From Acetatifactor muris (GTDB taxonomy: Bacteria; Bacillota; Clostridia; Lachnospirales; Lachnospiraceae): a stretch of DNA of 64,000 nucleotides. Location of the stretch: positions 62,001 through 126,000 of the forward strand of contig NZ_JANJZD010000006.1 in NCBI RefSeq assembly GCF_024623325.1, read 5' to 3'. Below, piece after piece: positions 16,066-23,921 of the stretch. Position 1 is the stretch's first letter. The number at the start of each line of letters is the position of its first letter. Made by a program: the position numbers and the translations under genes. The notes under the pieces were generated by a model, which saw only the letters and a list, made by a program, of their open reading frames with translations, was not told where the DNA came from and made no database searches.

Positions 16066-17607
16066 TTAAGACTCACCGTTCATTTCTTTCAGGATCTGCT
16101 CCACATTAAATTCTGCTGCTTTATTATAGTACTCCTGCATTCCATCTTCAACAGAAACTTCACCCATGACAATCTTTGCAATAATGGACTGACGGGTTGA
16201 AGAGAGATCTGCCGTCACTTTGTTCAAAGTATCTGAAACCGGCGTATTGGTCTTAAACACAGCATTCTTTTCCAGGATCTCCATGGATGCCGTTATCGTT
16301 TCCACAGGCTGAGGGAACTTTTCAGGCTCTGTAAAGGAAACCACTGCGCTCCAGGGGGAACCATATACAGACTGGAACTGTGTATCCGGTGAGCTGTTCA
16401 TATTCAGATACGTCATATTACCGTTGGCATCCGTCTCATGATGATATCCTTCTGCGCCTGCATAAAGCAGTGCCGAACCTTCCTCTCCGTCAAAAATGAC
16501 GTTCAGGAAATGGGTAAATACCTGCTCCACTTCTTCATCGGACAGTCTGCCGTCAATGCAGAGCACATTAAATGCGGAATATCTGTAATAGCTTTCGTCG
16601 ATCACATCGATGGCTGCCACCTTTGCGTCAGGGAAGTTCTCATTTAATCTTTCGGTCAAAGTATTGGTCCATTTTCCTGCCCAGTATGCAAATACTCCCG
16701 TATTGCCCGAATACCATTTGTCACGGCAGTTGCTGGTAGAATTTGTAACCGCTTCCACATCAATCAGTCCTTCCGCATAGGCATCCTGCAGTCTCTGCAT
16801 CGCATCCTTAAAATTCTCTTCCAACATGCCGTCCACCCACTTGCCATCCTTATATACAAAGTCGGCTTCCGCATCCCAGTAAAATTCAGGAAGATTCTGA
16901 GCCAGATGGAGTCCGGGAACGGTCAGGGGAATCTCACACTCATCGATTTCATCCCGGAAAGCCCGCAGCATGGTCAGATATTCTTCATAATTGGCTGGTA
17001 CTTTCATACCAAGTCTGTCAAGCCAGTCCTGACGCACATGTATTACAATACCGGAAGGCATTTCCTTCGGAATTCCATAAATACGTCCGTCTATGGCAAG
17101 AGAATCCCACACCGACTGCTCTACTCTGTCATAGATACCGGAGCTCCTGATCAGATCCGTCAGGTCTGCCACACCACCCTGACTTGCATAGTAAGTCAGC
17201 TTCTGCTCCGAAGACAGATCGAACACGTTTGGCTCCGTTCCTGATGCAAACGCAGTTTCCAGCAGCGTATGATACTCGTTATTAGATACAGGCGTGTGCT
17301 CCAGCTTTATACCTGTCAGCTCCTCGTATGCGGCATCCCACTCGGCAACATAATCCTCCTCATTCAATCCGTCATGGGTCCACCAGGAGATGCTGGCCGG
17401 CTTCTCTACAGTCTTCTCCTCTGCTTCGCCTTCATTGCCGGACGCTTCCGCTGTGCTTTCGCTGTCTCCGCCGACACTTTCGCTGCTCCCGCTCTCGCTC
17501 TGGGCCGGTGTCGAACCGTTTGTCGAGGCGGCGTTGTCATTACCGCAGGCACACATACCGAAAACCATCGCACCTGCCAGTAACAGACTGATCACCTTCT
17601 TTTTCAT
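16066..17607 (-). CDS. carbohydrate ABC importer, substrate-binding lipoprotein
   Basis: 513 residues with a lipoprotein signal (LLLAGAMVFGMCACG, lipidated Cys about residue 21), then a Ser/Glu/Asn-rich linker (to about residue 70) and a family 1 solute-binding fold with SISWWTHDG and YGIPKEMPSG. AAAGGAGG lies before the ATG. It is the third gene of an operon with the two permeases upstream, and the regulator lies after it. This arrangement and length match the LplA/YtcQ group, which binds oligosaccharides of plant origin, but the exact sugar cannot be told from sequence. No ATPase gene is present, as is normal for these systems, which share an MsmX-type ATPase. Confidence 0.92.
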   Translation of the reverse strand: MKKKVISLLLAGAMVFGMCACGNDNAASTNGSTPAQSESGSSESVGGDSESTAEASGNEGEAEEKTVEKPASISWWTHDGLNEEDYVAEWDAAYEELTGIKLEHTPVSNNEYHTLLETAFASGTEPNVFDLSSEQKLTYYASQGGVADLTDLIRSSGIYDRVEQSVWDSLAIDGRIYGIPKEMPSGIVIHVRQDWLDRLGMKVPANYEEYLTMLRAFRDEIDECEIPLTVPGLHLAQNLPEFYWDAEADFVYKDGKWVDGMLEENFKDAMQRLQDAYAEGLIDVEAVTNSTSNCRDKWYSGNTGVFAYWAGKWTNTLTERLNENFPDAKVAAIDVIDESYYRYSAFNVLCIDGRLSDEEVEQVFTHFLNVIFDGEEGSALLYAGAEGYHHETDANGNMTYLNMNSSPDTQFQSVYGSPWSAVVSFTEPEKFPQPVETITASMEILEKNAVFKTNTPVSDTLNKVTADLSSTRQSIIAKIVMGEVSVEDGMQEYYNKAAEFNVEQILKEMNGES

Positions 17608-17662
17608 GATTGATGTCCTCCTTTTAAGTAACTTTTTTATGATTATGGGTTTAGAACCCTGA

Positions 17663-18523
17663 TCATCCCTTTACCGCGCCAACGGTAACACCCTTTACGA
17701 AATACTTCTGTAAAAACGGATAAATAATCAGGAATGGCATTACCACAATGATTACCATCGCATTCTTCAACATATCTTCGGAAATGCCAATATTTGTTCC
17801 CGACAGGCCGTCACTCAGAATCAGCTCCCGGACCTTTACCTGGAAATTCTTCTTATCTGCATCTGTGATGTACAGGATGAAATTCATGTAATTGTTCCAC
17901 ATTCCCACCGCAATGAACAGGCCGATGGAAGCCAGGGCCGGCTTGGAGAGAGGCAGGACAATTCTGGCAAATATACTCATGGGTGTCGCACCGTCCAGCT
18001 CTGCCGCCTCATACAGCGTACCGGGAATTCCTTCGAAAAAGCTCTTCATCAGGATAATGTTATACGCACTCAGGGATACCGGAAGCACACAGGTTATTAC
18101 CCTGTTCATCAGTCCCAGCTGCTTGATAGTCAGGTATGTGGGAATCATGCCCCCTGAAAACATCATGGTAAACATAATGGAACCGACAATCAGCTTATGT
18201 CCCGGCATCTCCTTCTGAATGACCACATAACCTGCCAGAGTTGTCAGCAACAGGCCGATTACGGTGGCCAGCACTGTGGAATAAACAGACACCCACAAGG
18301 GCTGGTACAATGAAGATTTACTTAATATGTACTTATAAGCTGCCAGGTCGACCTTTTTCGGAATCAGCCGCAGACCATAGGTGGACGGATCCACCGAGTC
18401 TACCAGCACCTTCATCAGCGGGATAAGCATACACACCATTAGCAGTACCAGAAATATCACGTCACAGATGAGAAAAACCGTTCTGCCTCTGTGCCCCTTT
18501 TTAAAAGAAAGCTTCTCCTTCAT
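17663..18523 (-). CDS. carbohydrate ABC importer permease (MalG/LplC type)
   Basis: 286 residues with six membrane segments and the EAA loop, here EAAELDGATPMSIFARIVLPLSKPA (about residues 180-205), which contacts the ATPase. It ends KGVTVGAVKG, as usual in the family. Its ATG overlaps the stop of the first permease (ATGA), so the two are translated together. The SBP gene follows after 55 bp. Confidence 0.93.
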   Translation of the reverse strand: MKEKLSFKKGHRGRTVFLICDVIFLVLLMVCMLIPLMKVLVDSVDPSTYGLRLIPKKVDLAAYKYILSKSSLYQPLWVSVYSTVLATVIGLLLTTLAGYVVIQKEMPGHKLIVGSIMFTMMFSGGMIPTYLTIKQLGLMNRVITCVLPVSLSAYNIILMKSFFEGIPGTLYEAAELDGATPMSIFARIVLPLSKPALASIGLFIAVGMWNNYMNFILYITDADKKNFQVKVRELILSDGLSGTNIGISEDMLKNAMVIIVVMPFLIIYPFLQKYFVKGVTVGAVKG

Positions 18524-19482
18524 GCAAGAATTCCCTCCCCTCTGATCTTCCGGCTGAGCTTATTGGCAATGAGAACCAGCACTACGGAAATCACGGATTT
18601 AAACAATCCGGCGGCAGTAGAAATTCCATACTGTGCATTGTTGATACCGAAACGATATACATATGTGGCAATAACGTCCGAAACATCCATTACAGCTGCA
18701 TTCTGCAATACCCATACAGGCTCAAAAATATTCAGAATCTTTGCCAGATCCATAATAAACACTACCAGAATCGTAGGACTGATACAGGGAATCGTAACAT
18801 TTAATACCCTCTGCAATCTGCTGGCTCCGTCTATGGTAGCCGCCTCTATCATCTCCTGATCCACGGCGGTCAGCGCCGCCATATAGACAATGGTTCCCCA
18901 GCCGATCCCTTTCCACCTCTCAATAATCCACAGCATCGGCCTCCACCACCTGGGACTTGCAAGGAAATAAACGGGTTCCCCTCCAAATGCCGTGACAAAG
19001 GCATTGACCAGACCGCCCTGGGGTGAAAGAATCATGGTGAAAATAGATGCCACTACTACCCAGGATATAAAATGCGGAATATAAACAATTGACTGTACGG
19101 CCTTGCGAAACCACACCGTTTTGATTTCATCGATCAAAAGCGCCAGAATAACACAGGTGCTGAGGCTCAGCACAATATTCACAGAGCTGATAATCAACGT
19201 ATTCTTCACTGACTGCCAGAATATGCTGCTCCTGAATAATACCTCAAAGTTTTCCAGACCGATAAAATCCAGTCCCTTTGAAAACGGGGTGTAATCACAG
19301 AATGCGATCACGATACCTGCCATAGGTATATACGAAAATACAAGCATTACCAGAAAAACCGGCAAGTACATAAGATAAAGCCACCGATATTTATAAATCT
19401 GTACCCGCAGCGGCTTATCCTTGCCGGAACGTATTATCTTTCCTTCTGCCGGCTTTTTCCCTGCGGTCCTGCCATGCGCCAT
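18520..19482 (-). CDS. carbohydrate ABC importer permease (MalF/LplB type)
   Basis: 320 residues starting at ATG 19482, which lies 8 bp after AAGGAGG; ATG 19488 is closer to this site but spaced too tightly. Six membrane segments and the EAA loop IEAATIDGASRLQRVLNVTIPCISPT are visible. It is the first gene of the operon and forms a heterodimer with the next permease. A possible promoter (TTGTCT, 17 bp, TTATAG) lies about 40-70 bp before the start. Confidence 0.92.
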   Translation of the reverse strand: MAHGRTAGKKPAEGKIIRSGKDKPLRVQIYKYRWLYLMYLPVFLVMLVFSYIPMAGIVIAFCDYTPFSKGLDFIGLENFEVLFRSSIFWQSVKNTLIISSVNIVLSLSTCVILALLIDEIKTVWFRKAVQSIVYIPHFISWVVVASIFTMILSPQGGLVNAFVTAFGGEPVYFLASPRWWRPMLWIIERWKGIGWGTIVYMAALTAVDQEMIEAATIDGASRLQRVLNVTIPCISPTILVVFIMDLAKILNIFEPVWVLQNAAVMDVSDVIATYVYRFGINNAQYGISTAAGLFKSVISVVLVLIANKLSRKIRGEGILA

Positions 19483-19602
19483 AGCCATGTCCTCCTTCAT
19501 TTTTTCGCAGTCACAACTGTTGTTCCTGTCTTCACTATAAGCACATCTGCAATCCCCAGACAAGATACAGTTTTCCAATATTAAAAAATGAATCTTTTCC
19601 AA

Positions 19603-19648
19603 AAAAGAGGCGCCCTACATGCAATATGCATATAACAGCGCCTCTTTT
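19603..19648 (-). terminator. terminator after the GH95 gene
   Basis: Perfect 11-bp arms AAAAGAGGCGC (19603-19613) and GCGCCTCTTTT (19638-19648) flank a 24-bp loop; on the minus strand the second arm is followed by TTTTTT. It separates GH95 from the downstream importer operon. Confidence 0.8.
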
Positions 19649-19709
19649 CTTTCATCTCATTTTATTTATTCAGAAAGATACAATTTTCCAACTTTGCCAT
19701 TTGTATCCA

Positions 19710-22034
19710 TCAGCACTCCGGTCTGACTTCCTGCCCTGCCTTCAGACAGATCTCCTGCTCCTTCCCGTTCCATTTCAGCGTCCGGCTCCAGTCACTCAGA
19801 GCCCTGAGCCTGCACTCTGTGACACGCCCGTCCTTCCAGGTCATATCCAGAAGGGCATTTCCCTGCAGCTTTACACCCTTTACCCTGCCTTCTCTCCAGA
19901 TTTCAGGACAGGCAGGCAGAAGCGCCGCTCTGCTTTCATCACATTGCACCAACATTTCCAAGATTCCCGCGCAGGCGCCGAAATTCCCGTCGATCTGGAA
20001 TACGGTTCCTCCCCGCATGGGATGATTGTCCAGCAGATTCAGCGAAGTGGAATTGCCCAGAAGCTTCTGCACCATCTCCCAGGCTTTCTCTCCGTCCCAG
20101 AGCCTTGCGTACAGATTCACCAGCCACGCACAGCTCCAGCCGGTGTGCCCGCCTCCGTACTGCAGCCTTCTCTCCAGAGTCTTCCGGGCCGCTTCGGCAA
20201 GCAGCGGCGTGCCGTCTGTGGTTATCTGTCTCCCCGGATGGAGGCCATACAGCTGAGAGATATGTCGGTGGCCCGGTTCCTTCTCCTCATAATCTCTGCG
20301 CCACTCCATAATCTGTCCATGTCTGCCCACCTGTTCTTCGGGCAGGCTGCGCAGAATCTCTTCCGCCTTCTCCACGACAGCCTTACGTTCCTTTGTCTCT
20401 TCCAAAGCGTCCTTTTCCCGCAGCTCCTTCATCACATACAGATAATCCTGCAGCAGCTGCCGCAACAGCTGGTTGTCCATGGTGGAGCTGACACACATTC
20501 TCCCACTGGTCCCATCCTCCATGATGTAGGTATTTTCCGGAGAAACAGAAGGACAGATCAGATATTCTCCGTCCTTCTCCTCCAGAAAATCCTCGAAGAA
20601 CAGTACGGCCTCTTCCAGCACATCCGCCATATCCGCAAGCCAGCGAATATCACGGTTATAATCATAATGCATCCGGATGTGGGTACACAGCCATGCCCCT
20701 CCCATAACCCAGTAGGTAGCCGGTATGTAGATGTCCTGAGGCGCCGTATCCGCCCAGATATCCGTGTTGTGATGGGCCACAAAACCTCTGCACCCATACA
20801 TTCTCTCTGCCGTCAGACGTCCGTTTTTCATCAGCCTCCTCAGCAGCCCAAACAACGGCTCATGGCATTCCCCCAGATTGCAGGCCTCCGCCGGCCAGTA
20901 ATTCATCTCAGTGTTAATGTTGATGGTATATTTGGAATCCCATGGGGGCTTCATACTCCCATTCCAGATTCCCTGCAGATTAGCGGGCAGCGTTCCCGGA
21001 CGGCTGCTGGATATCAGCAGATATCTCCCCATATCAAAATAGGTCTTCACCAGGCCGGTGTCCACACTTCCCTTCTTCACCCGCTCCAGTCTCCGGTCCG
21101 TGGGCAGCGCTTCCAGTTCCCGATCCTCCGGAAGTTCCAGCTCCACCCTGCCGTACAGAGCCCGGTAATCCTCCACATGCTCCCGGCACAGCGCTTCCAT
21201 ATCCTTTGCCGCAGCCTTCTCCAGCCGCTCCAGAATCTCTCTATCCAGCCTGCTGATGTAGTCCTTCCTCTCCTGATCCGGCAGCCTGATCTCCTGATCC
21301 GGCACGTCCCTTCTGTCCTGCTGAATCTGCCAGAAGGGAGTTCCCCCGCTCAGATACAGGAACACTTTCTCCGCATTCCTCACCAGCAGATGCTCTCCAA
21401 TCCGGCTCACTGTTCCGCCTTCCACAGCTACTTTACAGCCCATGCGGAAGTCCAGACCACCGTCTCCCAGGCAGCCCTTCAGCAGCAGTGTATCTTCTCC
21501 CACACCTTCCACTTTTTCATAAAAGCGTTCCCGCTCCAGCATAATATCCAGGGATATGGTTCCTCCGCAGACACTGATCTCCCCTGCCAGCACTCCTGCA
21601 GGCGCAGATACAAAATATTTCTCCGTATATGCCTTTTCTCCCACGCGATAAGAAACTGTGGCGACGGCATCCTCCAGAGAAAGCTCCCGCCTGTATCCTT
21701 CCGTCTGCCCTTCTGCTCCCCGCATGTTTATCCACAGGTCACCCAGACTCTGATAGTGCCTCTCACTCTGGGGCATTGCCGAAAAAGCATACTTCAGCAA
21801 TTCCTCCGCTTCCTCAATCTTTCCTCCGTATATCAGCTGCCTGACTTTCTCCAGGTTCTTCCGTGCATCCGGATTATGCCTGTCCCGCGGGCCGCCGTAC
21901 CACACGGTCTCTTCGTTCAGCTGCAGATGCTTTCTGCCCACCTGGCCAAACACCATGGCGCCCAGACTTCCATTTCCAATGGGCAGCGCCTCGTCCCAGC
22001 AGGTCGCTGCCTGCTCATACCATAATCTGCTCAT
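19710..22034 (-). CDS. glycoside hydrolase family 95 (alpha-L-fucosidase or alpha-L-galactosidase type)
   Basis: 774 residues; GH95 enzymes invert the anomeric centre while removing terminal alpha-L-fucose or alpha-L-galactose from plant and host glycans. The typical start is visible (RLWYEQAATCWDEALPIGNGSLGAMVFG), followed by LQLNEETVWYGGP; the catalytic (alpha/alpha)6 region shows TININTEMNYWPAEACNL, and the general acid region is HNTDIWADTAPQD. No signal peptide, so it acts inside the cell on imported oligosaccharides. The ATG at 22034 has GCAGGAGG just upstream; an earlier ATG does not. It lies 35 bp after the P-loop gene of the unknown cassette on the same strand and may be co-transcribed with it by read-through. 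Confidence 0.93.
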   Translation of the reverse strand: MSRLWYEQAATCWDEALPIGNGSLGAMVFGQVGRKHLQLNEETVWYGGPRDRHNPDARKNLEKVRQLIYGGKIEEAEELLKYAFSAMPQSERHYQSLGDLWINMRGAEGQTEGYRRELSLEDAVATVSYRVGEKAYTEKYFVSAPAGVLAGEISVCGGTISLDIMLERERFYEKVEGVGEDTLLLKGCLGDGGLDFRMGCKVAVEGGTVSRIGEHLLVRNAEKVFLYLSGGTPFWQIQQDRRDVPDQEIRLPDQERKDYISRLDREILERLEKAAAKDMEALCREHVEDYRALYGRVELELPEDRELEALPTDRRLERVKKGSVDTGLVKTYFDMGRYLLISSSRPGTLPANLQGIWNGSMKPPWDSKYTININTEMNYWPAEACNLGECHEPLFGLLRRLMKNGRLTAERMYGCRGFVAHHNTDIWADTAPQDIYIPATYWVMGGAWLCTHIRMHYDYNRDIRWLADMADVLEEAVLFFEDFLEEKDGEYLICPSVSPENTYIMEDGTSGRMCVSSTMDNQLLRQLLQDYLYVMKELREKDALEETKERKAVVEKAEEILRSLPEEQVGRHGQIMEWRRDYEEKEPGHRHISQLYGLHPGRQITTDGTPLLAEAARKTLERRLQYGGGHTGWSCAWLVNLYARLWDGEKAWEMVQKLLGNSTSLNLLDNHPMRGGTVFQIDGNFGACAGILEMLVQCDESRAALLPACPEIWREGRVKGVKLQGNALLDMTWKDGRVTECRLRALSDWSRTLKWNGKEQEICLKAGQEVRPEC

Positions 22035-22069
22035 GTGTAACCTCCTGCTATTATTTTGTATTTTCAATA

Positions 22070-22501
22070 CTAAAGTAAGTACTCCTTCATCGTAAATCTC
22101 GTCTGTTCTCCGATCTTTTCACTCACAAGCTCAAATAAGTTCTCCTTAGTTGCAAAAAGATTTTTCGGATTTCTTCCCATAATCAGATACTGATTTTTCT
22201 CATCAAGAGAGATATACTTTCTCGTATTATCATCCAGCAAAATATCTGCATTATCAATTACAATCAGGTTTCCTTCCGCCTTACCTATAAGCTCTATTAT
22301 ATTCTTCTGATAATCCAGGTAATTAAAGCACATTATCTTCGGATTAGCAATCGCACATTCTCTGATAAATGAAAATATTGCACTTTTGCCCGTACCGGAA
22401 TCTCCCATCAGAATTGTAATATTATTTTTAAATGTGAAGTCCACAACAAACGAAGTGTGGACTGTCGAAAAATGTTCCATAACTCTCGGCTCACTCTTCA
22501 T
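22070..22501 (-). CDS. small P-loop ATPase of the DUF4869 cassette
   Basis: 143 residues. A Walker A motif GDSGTGKSA (about residues 33-41) follows strands NNITILMG, and a Walker B-like segment NLIVIDNADILL lies around residue 80. The rest (YLIMGRNPKNLF) fits the sensor region of small AAA-like ATPases. It is very short for an AAA protein, and no C-terminal domain is present. The start overlaps the end of the DUF4869 gene by 11 bp, so the products are made together. The DNA is clearly more AT-rich than the glycosidase genes on each side, a sign of separate origin. Function unknown; nucleotide binding is the only firm prediction. Confidence 0.75.
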   Translation of the reverse strand: MKSEPRVMEHFSTVHTSFVVDFTFKNNITILMGDSGTGKSAIFSFIRECAIANPKIMCFNYLDYQKNIIELIGKAEGNLIVIDNADILLDDNTRKYISLDEKNQYLIMGRNPKNLFATKENLFELVSEKIGEQTRFTMKEYLL

Positions 22502-22934
22502 AGTTCCACCATTCCTTTAATTCTTCATAATCACTTATTACTTTTTTACTTGCCTTAGTCTGTACCACAACAGATTTCATGGTAAAGGGGATCAACGCAT
22601 ATTCGCTGTACACATATCCTCTCTCTAAAGCATACATAAGCTCTAAAGCATTATTTCCACACTCTTTCAGGCAGAACGCTTTATTTGGGTAATACAAAAC
22701 ATTCAGCACTGTTTTACAACCCGCTGAAAGCTTGTCAATATCTAATATAACACCATTGAATTTTGAACTGATTTTATATTTACCTATCAGCCTCGCATCA
22801 TCGATTATTTCAATAATCTTCTCCGCTCTCTTATCTATGAAAGCTGCCGTATTTTGATTAAAAAATATATCATTTAATTCTATATATTCCATGCCTTGCG
22901 GTATATCCTGTCTGTCTCTGAAAATTGTAATCAT
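22491..22934 (-). CDS. DUF4869 domain protein
   Basis: 147 residues. The core GVILDIDKLSAGCKTVLNVLYYPNKAF followed by CGNNALELMYAL matches the conserved DUF4869 pattern (a strand with LSGGxKTL, then CGxN and a helix). The domain has no assigned function. The gene starts at an ATGA overlap with a 29-codon ORF and overlaps the ATPase gene at its other end, so it is the centre of a tightly coupled cassette. No membrane segments or signal peptide; a cytoplasmic protein is expected. Confidence 0.75.
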   Translation of the reverse strand: MITIFRDRQDIPQGMEYIELNDIFFNQNTAAFIDKRAEKIIEIIDDARLIGKYKISSKFNGVILDIDKLSAGCKTVLNVLYYPNKAFCLKECGNNALELMYALERGYVYSEYALIPFTMKSVVVQTKASKKVISDYEELKEWWNYEE

Positions 22935-23020
22935 ACTACTACCTCCAGCCCTGCTGCCTGAAATTGCTTCTCAAGGCATGTATTCATATATATGCTTTTC
23001 ATTTTATCATATATCGTCAT
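22931..23020 (-). CDS. 29-codon ORF with ATGA overlaps at both ends
   Basis: Encodes 29 residues (starts MTIYDKMKSIYMNTC, ends LEVVV). Its ATG overlaps the stop of the TOPRIM-like frame and its TGA overlaps the ATG of the DUF4869 gene. This double overlap keeps ribosomes moving through the cassette and argues that the frame is translated. It has no ribosome site of its own and no recognisable family. It may be a small partner peptide or only a translation bridge. Confidence 0.5.
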   Translation of the reverse strand: MTIYDKMKSIYMNTCLEKQFQAAGLEVVV

Positions 23021-23651
23021 CCTTCTGTCATCCAGTCCGCAAACATCATCTTTTTTCGATTGTCCCGTTCACAGCATGGTTTAATCCAGCATTCTCCAAT
23101 ATTCCCCTTTGAAACTTCAAATCCTGTATTTCTGGTTAAATCAAATAAAAGTTTTGCCGAGAACTGCTCTATATTGTGTTCTGTAATATGCTTATCATAT
23201 TCCACAATTTCCTTCATTTCTTTATAGTTCACGTCTCCGTTCTCAATAGATTTAACCAATTTGGCTCTTGCCGATATTGCTCCTGCCCTTTTTCCCGGAA
23301 TTCATCATCCGCTGCATAAATCCAGTCAATCAAATTTCGAAATTCTAATAAAATATACTCAAAGCAAATAATATCCATCAATACTACATTTTCCTTTTCA
23401 TCTGCATACTGCTTTAATAATTTCTGTTCCATTACCACATGTAGATTGTCAAATGAATTATCAAGTACAATCAAATATCTATTATCTGTATTTTCTAAGT
23501 TCTTAACAGCCTTTACAAGTTCACTGCTGTTCTTTTTACTCTCCACTTCAACATCAGGACATATTTGCTTCAAAAGACTGCTCCAAAATAAGTAACTTGC
23601 TTTACCCTTTCTGTCCTCTATCCATAAAAATGTTTTGGAAGACATATGCAT
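23017..23651 (-). pseudogene. TOPRIM-like protein split by a frameshift
   Basis: From ATG 23651 (GGAAGG 6 bp upstream) the first 140 residues contain KTFLWIEDRKGKASYLFWSSLL and RYLIVLDNSFDN. These resemble the first Glu strand and the Asp motif of TOPRIM or DUF4435-like proteins, but the Asp motif is not the classic DxD, so the family call is tentative. The frame then stops at 23229; a second frame without its own ATG continues ARAKLVKSIENGDVNYKEM to the stop at 23017. Adding one A to the A5 run at 23289-23293 joins the two into about 211 residues. It could be a real lesion, a programmed -1 shift or an assembly error. It is the first gene of the cassette. Confidence 0.6.
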
Positions 23652-23796
23652 TCACTTCCTTCCCCCTCATAATGCAATAAGAGACTGTTGCCATATCTGC
23701 TCTCTCATCATACCCCAGTTATGACTCTTTGTCCATCGTTTTGAAACAGGGCGGACCCGGCTTCCACACCTGGTGGTAAGAAAGCCCCACATTCAC

Positions 23797-23836
23797 ACAG
23801 GGACACCACATCCATTTTTATGGAGGGTGCCCCTGT
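23797..23836 (-). terminator. long hairpin between the GH43 gene and the unknown cassette
   Basis: The arms ACAGGGACACC...CCAT and ATGG...GGTGCCCCTGT pair over about 17 bp with mismatches around a 4-nt T loop. It lies 85 bp after the GH43 stop on the minus strand and would end that transcript before the cassette. Confidence 0.55.
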
Positions 23837-23921
23837 ATTTAATTTCATATTCTCTTAATTCCCTGAGCCGACTGTTTCCCTCTGCCTGAATGTTAATACA
23901 CCATTCCTGAAAAGCACAGCC

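Noticed and set aside
19626..22025. A 799-codon plus-strand frame opposite GH95
   Set aside because: Long antisense frames arise from the codon bias of GC-balanced genes; the product is Gln/Leu/His/Pro-rich and matches no family, and GH95 motifs on the minus strand are certain.
22070..22501. P-loop protein as an ATPase of the nearby ABC importers
   Set aside because: It lacks the ABC signature (LSGGQ) and the length of an importer ATPase; the Walker region is of a different type.
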